From Halomonas llamarensis (GTDB lineage Bacteria; Pseudomonadota; Gammaproteobacteria; Pseudomonadales; Halomonadaceae), in NCBI RefSeq assembly GCF_023555005.1, contig NZ_JAMJPJ010000002.1, positions 124,001 to 188,000 on the forward strand: a stretch of DNA of 64,000 nt. Reading direction: 5' to 3'. The position numbers were made by a program, and so were the translations under genes. Shown here in pieces: positions 30,114 through 40,809 of the stretch. The notes beneath the pieces were generated by a model. That model was not told where the DNA came from and made no database searches. It was given only the letters and a program-made list of their open reading frames with translations. Numbering within the stretch: the first letter of the stretch is position 1; the number at the start of each line of letters is the position of its first letter.

Positions 30114-31526
30114 ATGGTCATGAAAGCGTCTCTTCAACTGAGTGTCGGTACCCAGCTAACGATGACACCCCAACTGCAACAGGCCATCGCCCTGTTGCAG
30201 CTCTCGACGCTGGAGCTTCGCCAGGAAATTCAGCAAGCGCTTGATGCCAATCCGATGCTTGAGCAAGAAGAGGAGTTTAGCGAGCAAGCCACCACCGAGC
30301 AGCAAGAAGCTGACTGGGAAGAAAACATCCCCAGCGAACTCTCCGTGGATAGCGAATGGTCAGATACCTACCAAGACGTTAGCAGCGCAAGCATGGGCAG
30401 TAACACCCACGATTTTGAGCGTGACACGCCCAGCCAAAGTCTGAAAAGCCACCTGATCTGGCAGCTGGCAATGACGGATTTCGGCTCGAGTGAGCAGCTC
30501 ATCGCGGAAACATTGATAGACGCCGTGGACGATAATGGCTACATGCTACAGCCACTTAACGAGCTGCGCGATGGACTACGACAACAGCAGTTGGGCAGCC
30601 TAAACCAGCGTGATATCGAAAGCGTGCTCCTTCGCCTCCAGCAGTTTGAGCCTACCGGCGTGTTTGCTCGTGACTTGCGTGAATGCTTGATGCTCCAGCT
30701 TGCCACTTTACCGGATGACACTCCGCTTTTAATCCCCGCACGAAGGCTAACACGGCAATTTTTAGAAGCCCTTGGCCGTGATGATCGGCGCCTATTAAAA
30801 CGCCGCTTAGGGCTTAATGACGAACAACTTGATGACGTGATACAGCTGATTAGAAGCCTAGACCCGCGTCCGGGCGGTACGTTTGGCAACGCCGAAAGCA
30901 GTTACGTGATACCCGATCTTGTGGTTCACCATGACGAACAAGGTTGGCACTTAACCCTTAACCCCGACGCCATACCGAGGTTGCGCATTCAACCCGACTA
31001 CGCCAGCTTGATCAAGCGTGCCGACAAAAGCCAGGACAATCAATTCCTCAAAGAGCATCTACAGGAGGCACGCTGGCTAATTAAAAGCCTGACGAGCCGT
31101 AATGATACCTTGTTGCGTGTAGGACGCGAGATTATCGCTCGCCAGATTGGCTTTCTTGAACACGGGGAGGAAGCCATGGAACCGCTGATTTTGGCCGATA
31201 TTGCAGAAACCGTCGAGATGCACGAATCCACCATCTCGCGCGTCACAACCCAGAAGTACGTGCATACGCCCCGCGGTGTATTTGAACTAAAGTACTTCTT
31301 CTCTAGCCAAATCGGCGGTCAAGATGGCGACTCTCATTCCAGCACGGCAATACGCGCGCGAATCAAAAAGCTCATACAAAATGAACCGGCCAAAAAGCCC
31401 TTATCAGATAGTCGCCTAGTCGAACTATTGGGCAATGAGGACATTAACGTAGCACGGCGCACCGTCGCGAAATATCGCGAATCCATCGGCATTCCTTCTT
31501 CGAGCGAGCGACGCCGATTACGCTAG
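30114..31526 (+). CDS. rpoN: RpoN, RNA polymerase sigma-54 factor
   Basis: Alternative sigma factor that needs AAA+ enhancer-binding activators and recognises -24/-12 promoters. It has 470 residues: region I is Gln- and Leu-rich (QLTMTPQLQQAIALLQLSTLELRQEI, about 13-40), then an acidic region II (about 50-110), a core-binding domain, and the RpoN box ARRTVAKYRE near the C-terminus. The start is the ATG at 30114 or the one at 30120, which fits the Pseudomonas start better. Two sigma-54-like sites lie in the 118-base upstream gap. hpf-ptsN-rapZ-ptsO follow. Confidence 0.97.
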   Translation: MVMKASLQLSVGTQLTMTPQLQQAIALLQLSTLELRQEIQQALDANPMLEQEEEFSEQATTEQQEADWEENIPSELSVDSEWSDTYQDVSSASMGSNTHDFERDTPSQSLKSHLIWQLAMTDFGSSEQLIAETLIDAVDDNGYMLQPLNELRDGLRQQQLGSLNQRDIESVLLRLQQFEPTGVFARDLRECLMLQLATLPDDTPLLIPARRLTRQFLEALGRDDRRLLKRRLGLNDEQLDDVIQLIRSLDPRPGGTFGNAESSYVIPDLVVHHDEQGWHLTLNPDAIPRLRIQPDYASLIKRADKSQDNQFLKEHLQEARWLIKSLTSRNDTLLRVGREIIARQIGFLEHGEEAMEPLILADIAETVEMHESTISRVTTQKYVHTPRGVFELKYFFSSQIGGQDGDSHSSTAIRARIKKLIQNEPAKKPLSDSRLVELLGNEDINVARRTVAKYRESIGIPSSSERRRLR

Positions 31527-31551
31527 TTAATCGGAATCTGCCGTAAAGGGC

Positions 31552-31579
31552 TTTGCTTAATAGAAAAAAGGGTTACAAT
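31552..31579 (+). promoter_or_regulatory. Candidate sigma-70 promoter of hpf
   Basis: TTTGCT (31552-31557) and TACAAT (31574-31579) are 16 bases apart, 33 bases before the hpf ATG and downstream of the rpoN stop. hpf could therefore be expressed independently of rpoN. Confidence 0.45.
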
Positions 31580-31612
31580 CGAGAGACAGTCCGACGGATA
31601 AGGAGTACGTCA

Positions 31613-31921
31613 ATGCAAGTCAATATCACCGGTCATCACGTAGAACTGACTGACGCCTTGCGTGACTATGTCAACGAAAAGTTGGCCCGCGTTGAGCGCC
31701 ATTACGACAATATAACGACCGTTCAAGTGACATTGTCGGTAGAAAAAGAGCGCCAACAAGCGGCATGCACACTTCATGCAGCCGGTGCGGATTTGCATGC
31801 TGAAGCAACCGATATCAACATGTATGCCGCTATTGATGCTTTGGCGGATAAAATTGACCGTCAACTCGTCAAGCATAAAGAAAAAGCCCAGGCCCGCGCC
31901 CAAGGCGCCGGCGCACGGTAA
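31613..31921 (+). CDS. hpf: HPF, ribosome hibernation promoting factor (short form)
   Basis: Binds the 30S decoding channel and promotes 100S ribosome dimers in resting cells. The ATG at 31613 follows AAGGAG and gives 102 residues. This is the short form without the dimerisation domain of long HPF, which in gammaproteobacteria works with RMF. The MQVNITGHHVELTDALRDYV start and the central basic patch are typical. It sits after rpoN, the conserved position, and is followed by ptsN after 4 bases. Confidence 0.95.
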   Translation: MQVNITGHHVELTDALRDYVNEKLARVERHYDNITTVQVTLSVEKERQQAACTLHAAGADLHAEATDINMYAAIDALADKIDRQLVKHKEKAQARAQGAGAR

Positions 31922-31925
31922 ATCA

Positions 31926-32396
31926 ATGACATTGAAAACGATCCTCCCCCCGGAACGCGTACTTTACGATGTTCCGGGGGGCAGCAAAAAAAGGGTGCTG
32001 GAGTTTTTCAGCACCTTCATTGCGCAAAACACACCCAGCCTTGATAGCCAAGAAGTGTTCAGCCGCCTGATAAGCCGCGAGCGGCTTGGCAGCACGGGTA
32101 TTGGTAACGGGGTAGCGATCCCACACGCGCGCAGCCCTCACTGCACGTCGCCTATTGCGAGCTTTTTGAAGTTGACCGAAGCGGTTGATTTCGATGCCAT
32201 TGATGGCGACCCGGTAGACCTTGTGTTTATCCTACTTGTACCTGAAGAAGCGGATGACACGCACCTTGCACTACTCGGTCAAGTCGCCACGATAATGAAC
32301 GACGTGGACACCCGCGCCCAACTTCGCAAAGCAGGCAGCCAGCGAGAGCTTCTCGACTTAATTAGCGAGAAAATACGCACTCATTCAGCTACATAA
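31926..32396 (+). CDS. ptsN: PtsN, EIIA component of the nitrogen phosphotransferase system
   Basis: Regulatory phosphoprotein of PTS-Ntr that links carbon, nitrogen and potassium control. The ATG at 31926 gives 156 residues; the frame is open 50 codons upstream across hpf, which is a shadow. The phosphorylated His is His67 in GVAIPHARSP. Its phosphate comes from NPr, encoded by ptsO nearby; the first enzyme PtsP is not in the window. The gene begins 4 bases after hpf. Confidence 0.95.
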   Translation: MTLKTILPPERVLYDVPGGSKKRVLEFFSTFIAQNTPSLDSQEVFSRLISRERLGSTGIGNGVAIPHARSPHCTSPIASFLKLTEAVDFDAIDGDPVDLVFILLVPEEADDTHLALLGQVATIMNDVDTRAQLRKAGSQRELLDLISEKIRTHSAT

Positions 32397-32453
32397 GATC
32401 GTCGCTCAATACATCAGCTAAAACTTCTTGCTGCCCCCACAAAGGGATACCCT

Positions 32454-33347
32454 ATGCAACTGGTCATTATCAGTGGTCGCTCAGGCTCGGGTAAGTCAAT
32501 TGCCCTTCAGGCACTGGAAGATCTTGGCTACTATGCGATAGATAATTTACCGGCCGTTTTGCTTGGCTCACTGGTAGATGAAATCCGCGATCAGGGTGAC
32601 CAAGCGCGTTTAGCCGTTAGCATTGATGCCCGTAACTTACCCGGTGCGCTGGAGAAGCTCCCACGCCTACTCAGCGATTTAGAGCAGCGAGGCATTCACT
32701 TTCAAGTGGTATTTCTTACCACCGATGCCAGAATTTTGCTCGAGCGCTATTCCGCCACGCGCCGACGCCATCCGCTAACGCGAAACAGCGACCTAACGCT
32801 TGAGGAAGCGATCATAAAAGAGGAAAATGCGCTAAGCGAGGTACGCGACCTAGCAGATCTCACCATTGATACATCGCGTCTTTCGGCTCATGATTTACGC
32901 CGTCGAATCACCGACCAAGTAGCCCATCACCAACGTGACCAACTTACCATTACGTTCGAGTCATTTGGCTATAAACGCGGCGTCCCACTCGATGCAGATC
33001 TCGTGTTTGATGTGCGCTGCCTGCCCAATCCCTATTGGGACCCTGCACTACGCCAATCAAATGGTTGCGACGACGATATTCAAGCCTTTTTAAGCGCCTA
33101 CCCCATCGTGGAGTCAATGTGCCAAGATATTCACGATTGGCTAATCCGTTGGTTACCGGCTTACCAAAGCAGTCAACGCAGCTATATGACGGTTGCCATC
33201 GGCTGCACAGGGGGGCAACACCGTTCGGTCTATTTAGTCGAGCAGCTTGCCCAGCGCATTATTGCCACGACCGGCGAAGCCCATCTGCGCCACCGCGAGC
33301 TTGGCCTACAATACATCCTAAATGAAAGCGGCGTTGCCCAACAATGA
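32454..33347 (+). CDS. rapZ: RapZ, RNase adaptor and nucleotide-binding protein
   Basis: In E. coli RapZ binds the sRNAs GlmZ and GlmY and directs RNase E to cut GlmZ, tuning GlcN6P synthesis. The 297-residue protein has Walker A GRSGSGKS at 8-15, a YSATRRRHPL block after it, and a C-terminal domain with FGYKRGVP, DLVFDVRCLPNPYW and IGCTGGQHRSV, as in E. coli. No matching sRNA gene is seen here. It lies between ptsN and ptsO. Confidence 0.95.
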   Translation: MQLVIISGRSGSGKSIALQALEDLGYYAIDNLPAVLLGSLVDEIRDQGDQARLAVSIDARNLPGALEKLPRLLSDLEQRGIHFQVVFLTTDARILLERYSATRRRHPLTRNSDLTLEEAIIKEENALSEVRDLADLTIDTSRLSAHDLRRRITDQVAHHQRDQLTITFESFGYKRGVPLDADLVFDVRCLPNPYWDPALRQSNGCDDDIQAFLSAYPIVESMCQDIHDWLIRWLPAYQSSQRSYMTVAIGCTGGQHRSVYLVEQLAQRIIATTGEAHLRHRELGLQYILNESGVAQQ

Positions 33348-33440
33348 GAAGCGCTATAAGACGGGGATGTGAATTACCCGCGCCCGCGACGTAACGCAAG
33401 CCTAGTATCAAAACGACACCGCTTGGAAGAAGGAACCAGG

Positions 33441-33710
33441 GTGCCAAAGAAAACATTAACACTTAATAATAGACGTGGTTTACACGCACGCGCCGCCACC
33501 AAACTGGTTAACTGCGGTCAGCAATTTAGTGCGCACATTAAAGTGTATAAAGGCGCAAAAGAAGCCGATGCTGCCAATATTATGGCACTGCTCATGCTCG
33601 CAGCGCCATGTGGCACCGAACTCACTGTGACAACCGAAGGCGACGACGCCGAACAAGCACTGGATGCCATTGAAGCGCTATTCGACGCCCGGTTCGATGA
33701 AGATCAGTAG
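33441..33710 (+). CDS. ptsO: NPr, HPr-like phosphocarrier of PTS-Ntr
   Basis: Carries phosphate from PtsP to PtsN. The GTG at 33441, with AAGGA upstream, gives 89 residues with the phosphorylated His15 in GLHARAATKLV. The frame is open 24 codons further upstream but that stretch is unlike the family. The central NIMALLMLAAPCGTEL helix and the C-terminal helix are complete. It is convergent with pmbA, 12 bases away. Confidence 0.95.
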   Translation: MPKKTLTLNNRRGLHARAATKLVNCGQQFSAHIKVYKGAKEADAANIMALLMLAAPCGTELTVTTEGDDAEQALDAIEALFDARFDEDQ

Positions 33711-33722
33711 CACCAACCTCGC

Positions 33723-35063
33723 TTAGCTTCCCGCAACCGTCATATTATCAATCAACCAACTACCGGTATGGATACTGCCCCGTGTATCGGTATCGCTTCC
33801 TACCGCACGCAAATTAGCAAACATTTGCTCCAAGTTTCCCGCAATCGTGAACTCCTCAATAGGGAACTGTACCTCACCATTTTCCACCCAGAAACCTGCT
33901 GCACCGCGTGAATAATCGCCTGTCACACCATTAACGCCTTGTCCCATTAACTCGGTTACCCAAATACCACGGCCCATGTCTTTTAATAAGGTTTCGAACG
34001 AGCTTAGCGGCGCACTAAGGCGCAAGTTGCGCGCGCCACCGGCATTCCCCGTGGTTTGCATCCCTAAGCGACGAGCGCTGTAGGAAGAGAGCATGTAGCT
34101 CGCTAGCTTGCCCTGTTCGATGAAGCGATTGTTGCGCGTTTGCACGCCTTCGCCGTCGAAAGGTGAGCTCGCCATCGCCCCCATCTCCATAGGCCGCTCT
34201 TCCAGGCTAAACCATTCAGGAAACAGCGGCGTTCCTAGTCGGTCACACAAAAATGAGGCTTGACGATACAGGGCTCCACCGGCAATAGCGCTCATTAAAT
34301 GGCCCACTAACCCACTCGCCATTGAGGGATCAAATAGCACCGGAAAGGACCCAGTAGCCGGTCGCTTGGCCCCGAGACGCCGCAATGTGCGCCGTGCGGC
34401 TTCGCGCCCCACACCTGCCGGGTCGCGAAGCTCTTTAGGATGACGAACCGACGTATAGTCATAGTCGCGCTGCATGCCATTGTCATCTTCGGCAATCAAC
34501 ATGCAGGAAAGCGAATGTCGGCTGCCTTTTTGCGTGCCTAAAAAACCGTGACTATTGGCATACACACGCACGCCTTCCCCCGTAGATAGCGACGCGCCGT
34601 CCGAGTGGGTAATGCCTGAAACCTCACGCCCGGCACGTTCACAACTTAACGCTAACTCGGTGGCCTCCTCGGTGCTTAAGGCCCAAGGATGATGAACGTC
34701 TAAATCCGGTACGTCGCGCGCCATCAGCTCGGCATCGGCCAGCCCCGCTGCCGGGTCTTCGCCGGTATAACGTGCTATCGACATGGCCTTTTCAACGGTG
34801 GCACGAATCGAGTCGCTTCCCGCATCGGTGGAAGACGCACTACCTTTGTGCTGTCCAACGTAGACCGTTACCGCAATGCCTTGATCGCGCGAAAGCTCAA
34901 CGGTTTCAACTTCCCCAAGACGCACGCTCACGCCGACACCTTGATCGACGCTTGCACCCACTTCTGCCGCATCAGCCCCTAAATGCTTTGCCAGTGCGAG
35001 CGCCTCTTGCGCGCGCGATGCCAGCACGCTTTGCTGAGCATTTGCATCGAATGCCTGTGCCAT
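33723..35063 (-). CDS. pmbA: PmbA (TldE), partner of the TldD protease
   Basis: Subunit of the TldD/PmbA heterodimeric metalloprotease that in E. coli matures microcin B17 and degrades CcdA. It has 446 residues. It has the shared TldD/PmbA fold but no HExxxH motif, consistent with a non-catalytic partner. It is separated from tldD by the opposite-strand darP gene, instead of being a lone distant gene as in E. coli. The start at 35063 is followed by the usual helical N-terminus. Confidence 0.95.
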   Translation of the reverse strand: MAQAFDANAQQSVLASRAQEALALAKHLGADAAEVGASVDQGVGVSVRLGEVETVELSRDQGIAVTVYVGQHKGSASSTDAGSDSIRATVEKAMSIARYTGEDPAAGLADAELMARDVPDLDVHHPWALSTEEATELALSCERAGREVSGITHSDGASLSTGEGVRVYANSHGFLGTQKGSRHSLSCMLIAEDDNGMQRDYDYTSVRHPKELRDPAGVGREAARRTLRRLGAKRPATGSFPVLFDPSMASGLVGHLMSAIAGGALYRQASFLCDRLGTPLFPEWFSLEERPMEMGAMASSPFDGEGVQTRNNRFIEQGKLASYMLSSYSARRLGMQTTGNAGGARNLRLSAPLSSFETLLKDMGRGIWVTELMGQGVNGVTGDYSRGAAGFWVENGEVQFPIEEFTIAGNLEQMFANLRAVGSDTDTRGSIHTGSWLIDNMTVAGS

Positions 35064-35169
35064 ACTTCACTCTCCTTTACGGATACCGCGCTCTTAGGCG
35101 ATACCCCTGTCATTCTCTGGCGGACTGCTATAATGCCGTCTTTCATTTAACTGTTTGCTGTGAGCCACC

Positions 35170-35691
35170 ATGCCGAAAAAACGCCCGACCCCCATCGAAA
35201 TGGATGAACAGGACATCCGCCCAAGCAAATCCCAGCTCAAACGCGAGATGCATGAACTGCAGCAGCTAGGCGAAACCCTGATTGCTATGTCACCTGCCGA
35301 GCGTGCCCGCTTTCCGCTATCGGATGACCTACTACGTGCCATCGACGAGACCGCGCGTATTCGTTCGCACGAAGGCCGTCGTCGTCACATGCAATATGTT
35401 GGCAAGCTCATGCGCAAAGAAGATTTGCCCGCCATCCACGCTGTGTTTGATGCCATTGAGCAAGAGCGCGAACAACGTAACCACGCCTTCCACCGCTTGG
35501 AAAAGTGGCGCGATCGTCTTATTGACGAAGGCGATGACGGCATTGAGCGCTTTATGGCTAACTACCCCAATGCTGACCGCCAAACCCTGCGCCAGCTAGT
35601 ACGTAACGCGCAACGCGAACGTGAGCAAGGCAAAACGCCTGTTAGCGCACGTAAACTATTCAAACATCTGCGCGACAGCGCCGCGCTGTAG
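35170..35691 (+). CDS. darP: DarP (YjgA), 50S ribosomal assembly protein
   Basis: DUF615 family protein that associates with late 50S precursors in E. coli. It is an all-helical, highly charged protein of 173 residues with SKSQLKREMHELQQLGE, IRSHEGRRRHMQYVGKLMR and DRLIDEGDDGIERF, each recognisable in E. coli YjgA. It is encoded opposite to pmbA and tldD, divergent from pmbA (106-base gap) and convergent with tldD (15-base gap). Confidence 0.95.
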   Translation: MPKKRPTPIEMDEQDIRPSKSQLKREMHELQQLGETLIAMSPAERARFPLSDDLLRAIDETARIRSHEGRRRHMQYVGKLMRKEDLPAIHAVFDAIEQEREQRNHAFHRLEKWRDRLIDEGDDGIERFMANYPNADRQTLRQLVRNAQREREQGKTPVSARKLFKHLRDSAAL

Positions 35692-35706
35692 CCCGAGCAC
35701 AACATC

Positions 35707-37161
35707 TTACGACTGCGTGCCGCCGACGGTCAGCTCGTCGATTTTTAACGTCGGCTGACCGACGCCTACCGGCACACCCTGCCCTTCTTTGCCGCACACC
35801 CCAATACCCGGGTCGAGTGCCATGTCATGGCCGACCATCGACACACGCCCCATCACCTCGGGGCCATTACCAATCAGTGTGGCGCCTTTCACCGGCGCGG
35901 TAATACGACCATCTTCAATCAGATAGGCTTCACTGGCGGAAAACACAAACTTGCCTGAGGTAATGTCGACCTGCCCACCGCCAAAGCTAACGGCGTAAAT
36001 TCCCCGTTTCACGCTCTTAATAATATCGTCGGGATTATCTTGGCCGGCCAGCATTACTGTGTTGGTCATGCGTGGCATGGGCAAGTGGGCAAACGACTCA
36101 CGTCGCGCGTTACCGGTCGGCGCCATGCCCATCAAGCGTGCGTTGAGCTTATCCTGCATGTAGCCGGTTAAGATGCCATCTTCAATCAACGGCGTGTTCT
36201 GCCCCGGTGTGCCTTCATCATCAATGCTCAAGGCGCCACGACTATCAGCAATGGTGGCATCATCAACCACCGTGATGCCTTTGGCGGCGACACGCTGGCC
36301 CATTTTGCCGGCAAAAGCGGAGCTACCCTTGCGGTTAAAATCGCCTTCAAGCCCGTGGCCGACGGCTTCGTGCAGCAAAATACCCGGCCAACCAGACGCT
36401 AAGACAACCGGCATTTGCCCGGCGGGGGCATCAACGGCCTCCAGGTTCACCAACGCCTGACGCACGGCTTCTTCGGCATAACGTTCAGCGACACCTGCAT
36501 CACGCAGTTTCGCCATTGAGTAGCGCCCGCCACCACCAGCACTACCGCGCTCACGACGGCCGTTTTTCACCGCAATTACACTAACGTTAAAGCGCACCAG
36601 TGGGCGAATATCCGCCGCAAGCGTACCGTCACTTGCACGCACGAGAACCACTTCATAGGTACCCGACAACGACGCGCTCACCTGGCTCACACTGGAATCT
36701 GAAGCCCTCGCTACACGGTCTGCCTGCTTCAGCATGGCGACTTTTTCGTCGGCTGTGAGCCCAGCAATAGGGTCAACACCAGCATAGCTTGCCACCGCAT
36801 TCACCGGCGTTACCGCTTGCCCAGGTAGCTTTTGGCCGCTGCGCACAATACTCGCTGCCGTTTTCCCCGTATCCATTAGGGCATCCGCGGTGATCTGGTT
36901 GGAGTAGGCAAAGCCAGTTTTCTCACCGGCCAGGGCGCGCACGCCAACGCCCCCATCAATGTTGTAGCTGGCTTCTTTGACTTGACCGTCCTCCAGCACC
37001 CAGCCCTCTTGCCAGGAGCGTTGGAAATAAAGGTCAGCATAATCAATACCCGCGCCCATCGCGTGGCTAAGGCCGGTTTCTAACCCGTTGAGATCTAAGC
37101 CGCCAGGCGTCAAAAGCGTTGCTACCGCCTGATCAAGATTAGAGGTGTGTTGTGTCATCAA
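35707..37161 (-). CDS. tldD: TldD, catalytic subunit of the TldD/PmbA metalloprotease
   Basis: Metalloprotease with the HExxxH zinc motif visible as [13 protein letters not shown], about residue 263. It has 484 residues, a normal length. It forms an active heterodimer with PmbA that unfolds and digests small peptides. It starts 4 bases inside the end of yhdP. The fixed yhdP-tldD link suggests coupled translation, though no shared function is known. Confidence 0.96.
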   Translation of the reverse strand: MMTQHTSNLDQAVATLLTPGGLDLNGLETGLSHAMGAGIDYADLYFQRSWQEGWVLEDGQVKEASYNIDGGVGVRALAGEKTGFAYSNQITADALMDTGKTAASIVRSGQKLPGQAVTPVNAVASYAGVDPIAGLTADEKVAMLKQADRVARASDSSVSQVSASLSGTYEVVLVRASDGTLAADIRPLVRFNVSVIAVKNGRRERGSAGGGGRYSMAKLRDAGVAERYAEEAVRQALVNLEAVDAPAGQMPVVLASGWPGILLHEAVGHGLEGDFNRKGSSAFAGKMGQRVAAKGITVVDDATIADSRGALSIDDEGTPGQNTPLIEDGILTGYMQDKLNARLMGMAPTGNARRESFAHLPMPRMTNTVMLAGQDNPDDIIKSVKRGIYAVSFGGGQVDITSGKFVFSASEAYLIEDGRITAPVKGATLIGNGPEVMGRVSMVGHDMALDPGIGVCGKEGQGVPVGVGQPTLKIDELTVGGTQS

Positions 37162-40100
37162 GAGCCTTCTAAAGTAACAATCGGTGCGGCCCAGGGACCG
37201 GTCACACGATAGTGAATCGTTGTCGCTCGGCTTAGCGTATCACCGAACAGCGAGTGCGCAATAAACAGTGCGCCACCAACCACCGGCGCGCCAGCGGCAA
37301 TGGCAGCAAAAGGTAAGCTTTGGCTGATAGGCAGTGAGACGCCAAGACGTTGATCAAGTTCACGCTGAATCAAATCCACGCTACCCCTCAGGCGAATGGA
37401 GGCCGAAGGCGCCTCTATCTTCAGCGGCCCGCGAAGCAAGAGCTCGCCCCCTGCCACATCGGCTTCACCTTGAACAAAGTCAAAAGCAGTTCCCTCGCCA
37501 GTTACATCGGAAAAATCCAAGCGCAGACGGCGCAGGATATTGTCCAAATTCAAAAGCCCGACGAGGCGCGCCGGTGTTGAATTGAGGGTCACAAAGCGTC
37601 CATTGCGTAGTTCAAGGGTAATATCGCCGTCGGCGCGGTCAAGAGAAAATTGCCACGGCGCGCCCGGCCATGTGAGGTTTGCCGTGACATCGGTGCGCTG
37701 GCTGCGTAAAGCCACCGGTTGATTCAACCGCTCAAACACAGTGCCAATATCAGCTCCTTGTAGGGTGATATCAGCTCGAGAGTCACTCGCCATGGAGGTG
37801 CCAGCCCAAAATAACTCCCCGCGCGCGGAAATCTGCCCAAGAGTAAGCCCCACCGGTGAAACAGAAAGGCCGTTATCGTCGCTTTGCCAATAGGCCGTCA
37901 ACGGGCCAAAGCGCTCAGGGCCGAAGGTAATATCGGCGATACGCAGCCGTCCACCAGGAAGCTCAGCCAGCCAGCCAGGCAGCGAAGTCGGCGCCGGCAC
38001 TTGGGTTTGCACTTGTTGCAACCAAGCCTCCGGTTCATCAGTCACTGACGTTGACGAGATTCGACTGGGTTGGTTAACCAGTGCTAACAGCTCATCCAAG
38101 TTGAGCTGGCTGACCGTGATATCGACGGGACCGTGCTCACCGGCATCATAGCGCAACTGCCCATTGAGCGCGTCAGTTAAGACGTCAATGCGCCATCCCG
38201 CCTGTTCCGGCCATTGCGGCGCAGCGCTGGCTGTATCACCAAGATGCAGTGCACCCGCAATATTTCCCCCTAGCAACTGAGCACGCAAATGGGCAAACTC
38301 TCCCAAATAGCTCTCGATTCGCGCGCGGGCAAGATCTGCGTTGAGCGACCACGGCCAGCGCTCGTCCGCCGTTTTACGTAACGGAGGAGGCAAATCGATA
38401 CTCACGCCGTGCCAATCACTTTCGATGTGTAAATGCGGCATGCCTCTCCAATCAAGCTGGCCCTGCCAGGACGCCTGCCCGGATAACGGCAATGCGCTAC
38501 TGTTGGCACCGGCAACCGCTAACAATTCGCGAACGTCCACTTCGCCCTCAAAGGCAATGTTTTTATTCGGCTGAAATGTTGCGCTAAGGTCGTTACCGAA
38601 TAGCCGCCCGGTGACGCTACCTAGTAAATCGCTGCGCGCCCCTTGCTGGTGCCACCGAAGATCCCCGTTGACATCATTAACCGACAACGCCAAAGGTTGA
38701 TAGCGCAACGTAGAGAGGTTGGGAGTTGCGGCAATATCCACGCTGAGCGCCTCAGGATTTTTCAGCGGTAAAGAGAGCGTCAGCGCAGCATCAATAGTGC
38801 CACTCGCCTCGATTTGTTCCAATACGGCCGAGGAAATCAGCGGGGAGGCTTGCAAGAAACGAAGCAGCGACGCGCCCGTCGCTGCTACATCGCCATCGAC
38901 ACGGAGCGCCTCGTCACGCAAGGTAATGTGGGTATTTTTCGCCTCCACGCCTTCACTATAGGTATGATCTACCATAGCGCTAAGGCCCTCGCTTGAGTCC
39001 CAGTGGAGCTGCCCTACGACGTCCGTCAACATGGGCCAGCCGGGGGCAATGGGGATCGTGCCTTGCTCAATAGCAAGATCCAGTTCAGTGGTTGTGGACG
39101 TATCTTCTATTTGCGGACCATAGGGGACGCCAACGGTCAGGCTGCCGTGGTCCACATAGCCGTTGATGTCGCGGCTCAGCCACTTGGTCAGATCAGGCCC
39201 CAATAGCGCCATCGGTAACCACGATCTCAATGGGTGATTTAGCGCATCGACATCGCTAAACGCCAAATCCAACCCAAAACGCCCTCCCCCTTTGGCGTTA
39301 ACCAAGCCAAAGCCACCTGTCAGCGAAGCGCCGTTCCACTCCATTTCTAGCTGCTTGCCACTTACCAGCGCGGTCGGTCCGTCATATACCCATTGCACTT
39401 CCCCCTGGGCATGATCTAGCGACAACGGCTCGTCAAACAGCTCAGGAAAATTGAGCGAGCTCTTCCCCGCGCTTGAAAAGAGCACGCGCCCGCGTTGGTC
39501 GCGAGCCCGGACCCAAGCGTCAAAGGGCCCGCCCCCGGGGGCGCTTTCCCAAGCTGAGGCTTTAAGATCATGCACGGCTGCATCCACTCGCCACTCGCCC
39601 GCCCTTTGCCCTAAGCTAAAGCCTGTGACATTGCCGCGCGGGTTTAGCGTTTTTAACACGCGAGTGAGTGATTCGGGTAGCGTGATATAGCGATGCCAAG
39701 CGGCTAATGATGCTAGCTCAAACCCACTGGTTCGGATCTCCCACTCCCCTGGCTGGTGGGAGAGATACCAGTGGCGTGGCAGCGCTGGCCGATCCCCCAC
39801 TTGCTCCGGGCGTGACCACTCGATATTTTCGGCATCCCCACTCAGCCATGCTTGCCCGCCATCGCCACTACGCTGCCAGATTCCTTGGGCGCTAATACCG
39901 CGCAGTAACGCTAGCTGATGTGATTGGCGCAGCGTTAGTTCAGGAATATCTGCGTCAAGGCGTACCTCCTGCAGCACACCCTCACCCCAACGCCCCCATA
40001 AGCGCACATCACCCTCGATCTCGGCAAACTGCGGCGCCTCCACCGGCTGTAAGATCTCCATCAGTGTCGCCAGGTGATCTAGCTGCATATCGAGTTGTAA

Positions 40101-40805
40101 CGCAGCAGAGAAGTCTCGCATGCCTTGGTTGCCCGGCTGCACTTCAGCGCGCATATACGCCGCAGGCAGCGCATCCGATGCCTCCCCTACGGCACCCGAG
40201 GCAATAGACACGTCTCCTTCTAATTGCGTACGCCGTTCATCGCCAGTGAGCACAAGCGAAGGTGCCTGGAGGGTTACACTCTCCTCGCGACCGTGCAAAA
40301 TAATGCGGGCTTCTTGCACCTGTAAGCGCTGACGCAATAAAAATCCCACCCACGTATCCAGCTTTTCTAGATTTACCGTTGGCTCTGGTGCAATCGGCAG
40401 TGTCGCCGGCTCAGGCCACTGCCATTGCATGCCATTGCCTTGATAAAGGTGCACCACAAAATTTTGCACGTAGGCATGGTTGAAGACGGGCGTACGGGTC
40501 GAGAAGGTGGCCCAGCTATCCAGCTGCAGGTTCAGCCGTTCAAGGGTAAAAAGCGCCTCCCCTTCTGCCGTGGTAGCCGTGACGCCCGAAAGGCGCAACT
40601 GCGGATCATTACGCGCTAATGACAAAGAGAGCCCATCAATACTGACCGGCGCTCCTATTCGAGCTTCTAACAGTGCTTCTACACGCGGCGTCAGGTAGTC
40701 AGCTTGACTCATCAGCAGACGCAAAAGCAGTAGGGTGACAGCCAGCGAACCTAGGCAGAACGCCAGCACTAACAGCAACCATTTACGCAGCATCGAAAAG
40801 GTCAT
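37158..40805 (-). CDS. yhdP: YhdP, AsmA-like envelope lipid transport protein
   Basis: Very large inner-membrane-anchored periplasmic protein of the AsmA group. In E. coli YhdP works with TamB and YdbH in moving phospholipids to the outer membrane. It has 1215 residues, with one N-terminal helix (about 8-30), a long beta-rich body (DUF3971-like region), and a C-terminal AsmA-like region (about 1000-1215). It lies between rng, 4 bases upstream, and tldD. The length is typical and the frame is unbroken. Confidence 0.93.
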   Translation of the reverse strand: MTFSMLRKWLLLVLAFCLGSLAVTLLLLRLLMSQADYLTPRVEALLEARIGAPVSIDGLSLSLARNDPQLRLSGVTATTAEGEALFTLERLNLQLDSWATFSTRTPVFNHAYVQNFVVHLYQGNGMQWQWPEPATLPIAPEPTVNLEKLDTWVGFLLRQRLQVQEARIILHGREESVTLQAPSLVLTGDERRTQLEGDVSIASGAVGEASDALPAAYMRAEVQPGNQGMRDFSAALQLDMQLDHLATLMEILQPVEAPQFAEIEGDVRLWGRWGEGVLQEVRLDADIPELTLRQSHQLALLRGISAQGIWQRSGDGGQAWLSGDAENIEWSRPEQVGDRPALPRHWYLSHQPGEWEIRTSGFELASLAAWHRYITLPESLTRVLKTLNPRGNVTGFSLGQRAGEWRVDAAVHDLKASAWESAPGGGPFDAWVRARDQRGRVLFSSAGKSSLNFPELFDEPLSLDHAQGEVQWVYDGPTALVSGKQLEMEWNGASLTGGFGLVNAKGGGRFGLDLAFSDVDALNHPLRSWLPMALLGPDLTKWLSRDINGYVDHGSLTVGVPYGPQIEDTSTTTELDLAIEQGTIPIAPGWPMLTDVVGQLHWDSSEGLSAMVDHTYSEGVEAKNTHITLRDEALRVDGDVAATGASLLRFLQASPLISSAVLEQIEASGTIDAALTLSLPLKNPEALSVDIAATPNLSTLRYQPLALSVNDVNGDLRWHQQGARSDLLGSVTGRLFGNDLSATFQPNKNIAFEGEVDVRELLAVAGANSSALPLSGQASWQGQLDWRGMPHLHIESDWHGVSIDLPPPLRKTADERWPWSLNADLARARIESYLGEFAHLRAQLLGGNIAGALHLGDTASAAPQWPEQAGWRIDVLTDALNGQLRYDAGEHGPVDITVSQLNLDELLALVNQPSRISSTSVTDEPEAWLQQVQTQVPAPTSLPGWLAELPGGRLRIADITFGPERFGPLTAYWQSDDNGLSVSPVGLTLGQISARGELFWAGTSMASDSRADITLQGADIGTVFERLNQPVALRSQRTDVTANLTWPGAPWQFSLDRADGDITLELRNGRFVTLNSTPARLVGLLNLDNILRRLRLDFSDVTGEGTAFDFVQGEADVAGGELLLRGPLKIEAPSASIRLRGSVDLIQRELDQRLGVSLPISQSLPFAAIAAGAPVVGGALFIAHSLFGDTLSRATTIHYRVTGPWAAPIVTLEGS

Positions 40806-40809
40806 CGGC

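Noticed and set aside
31776-31925. Extended PtsN reading through hpf
   Set aside because: This is a shadow frame of hpf; the family start is the ATG at 31926, 4 bases after the hpf stop.
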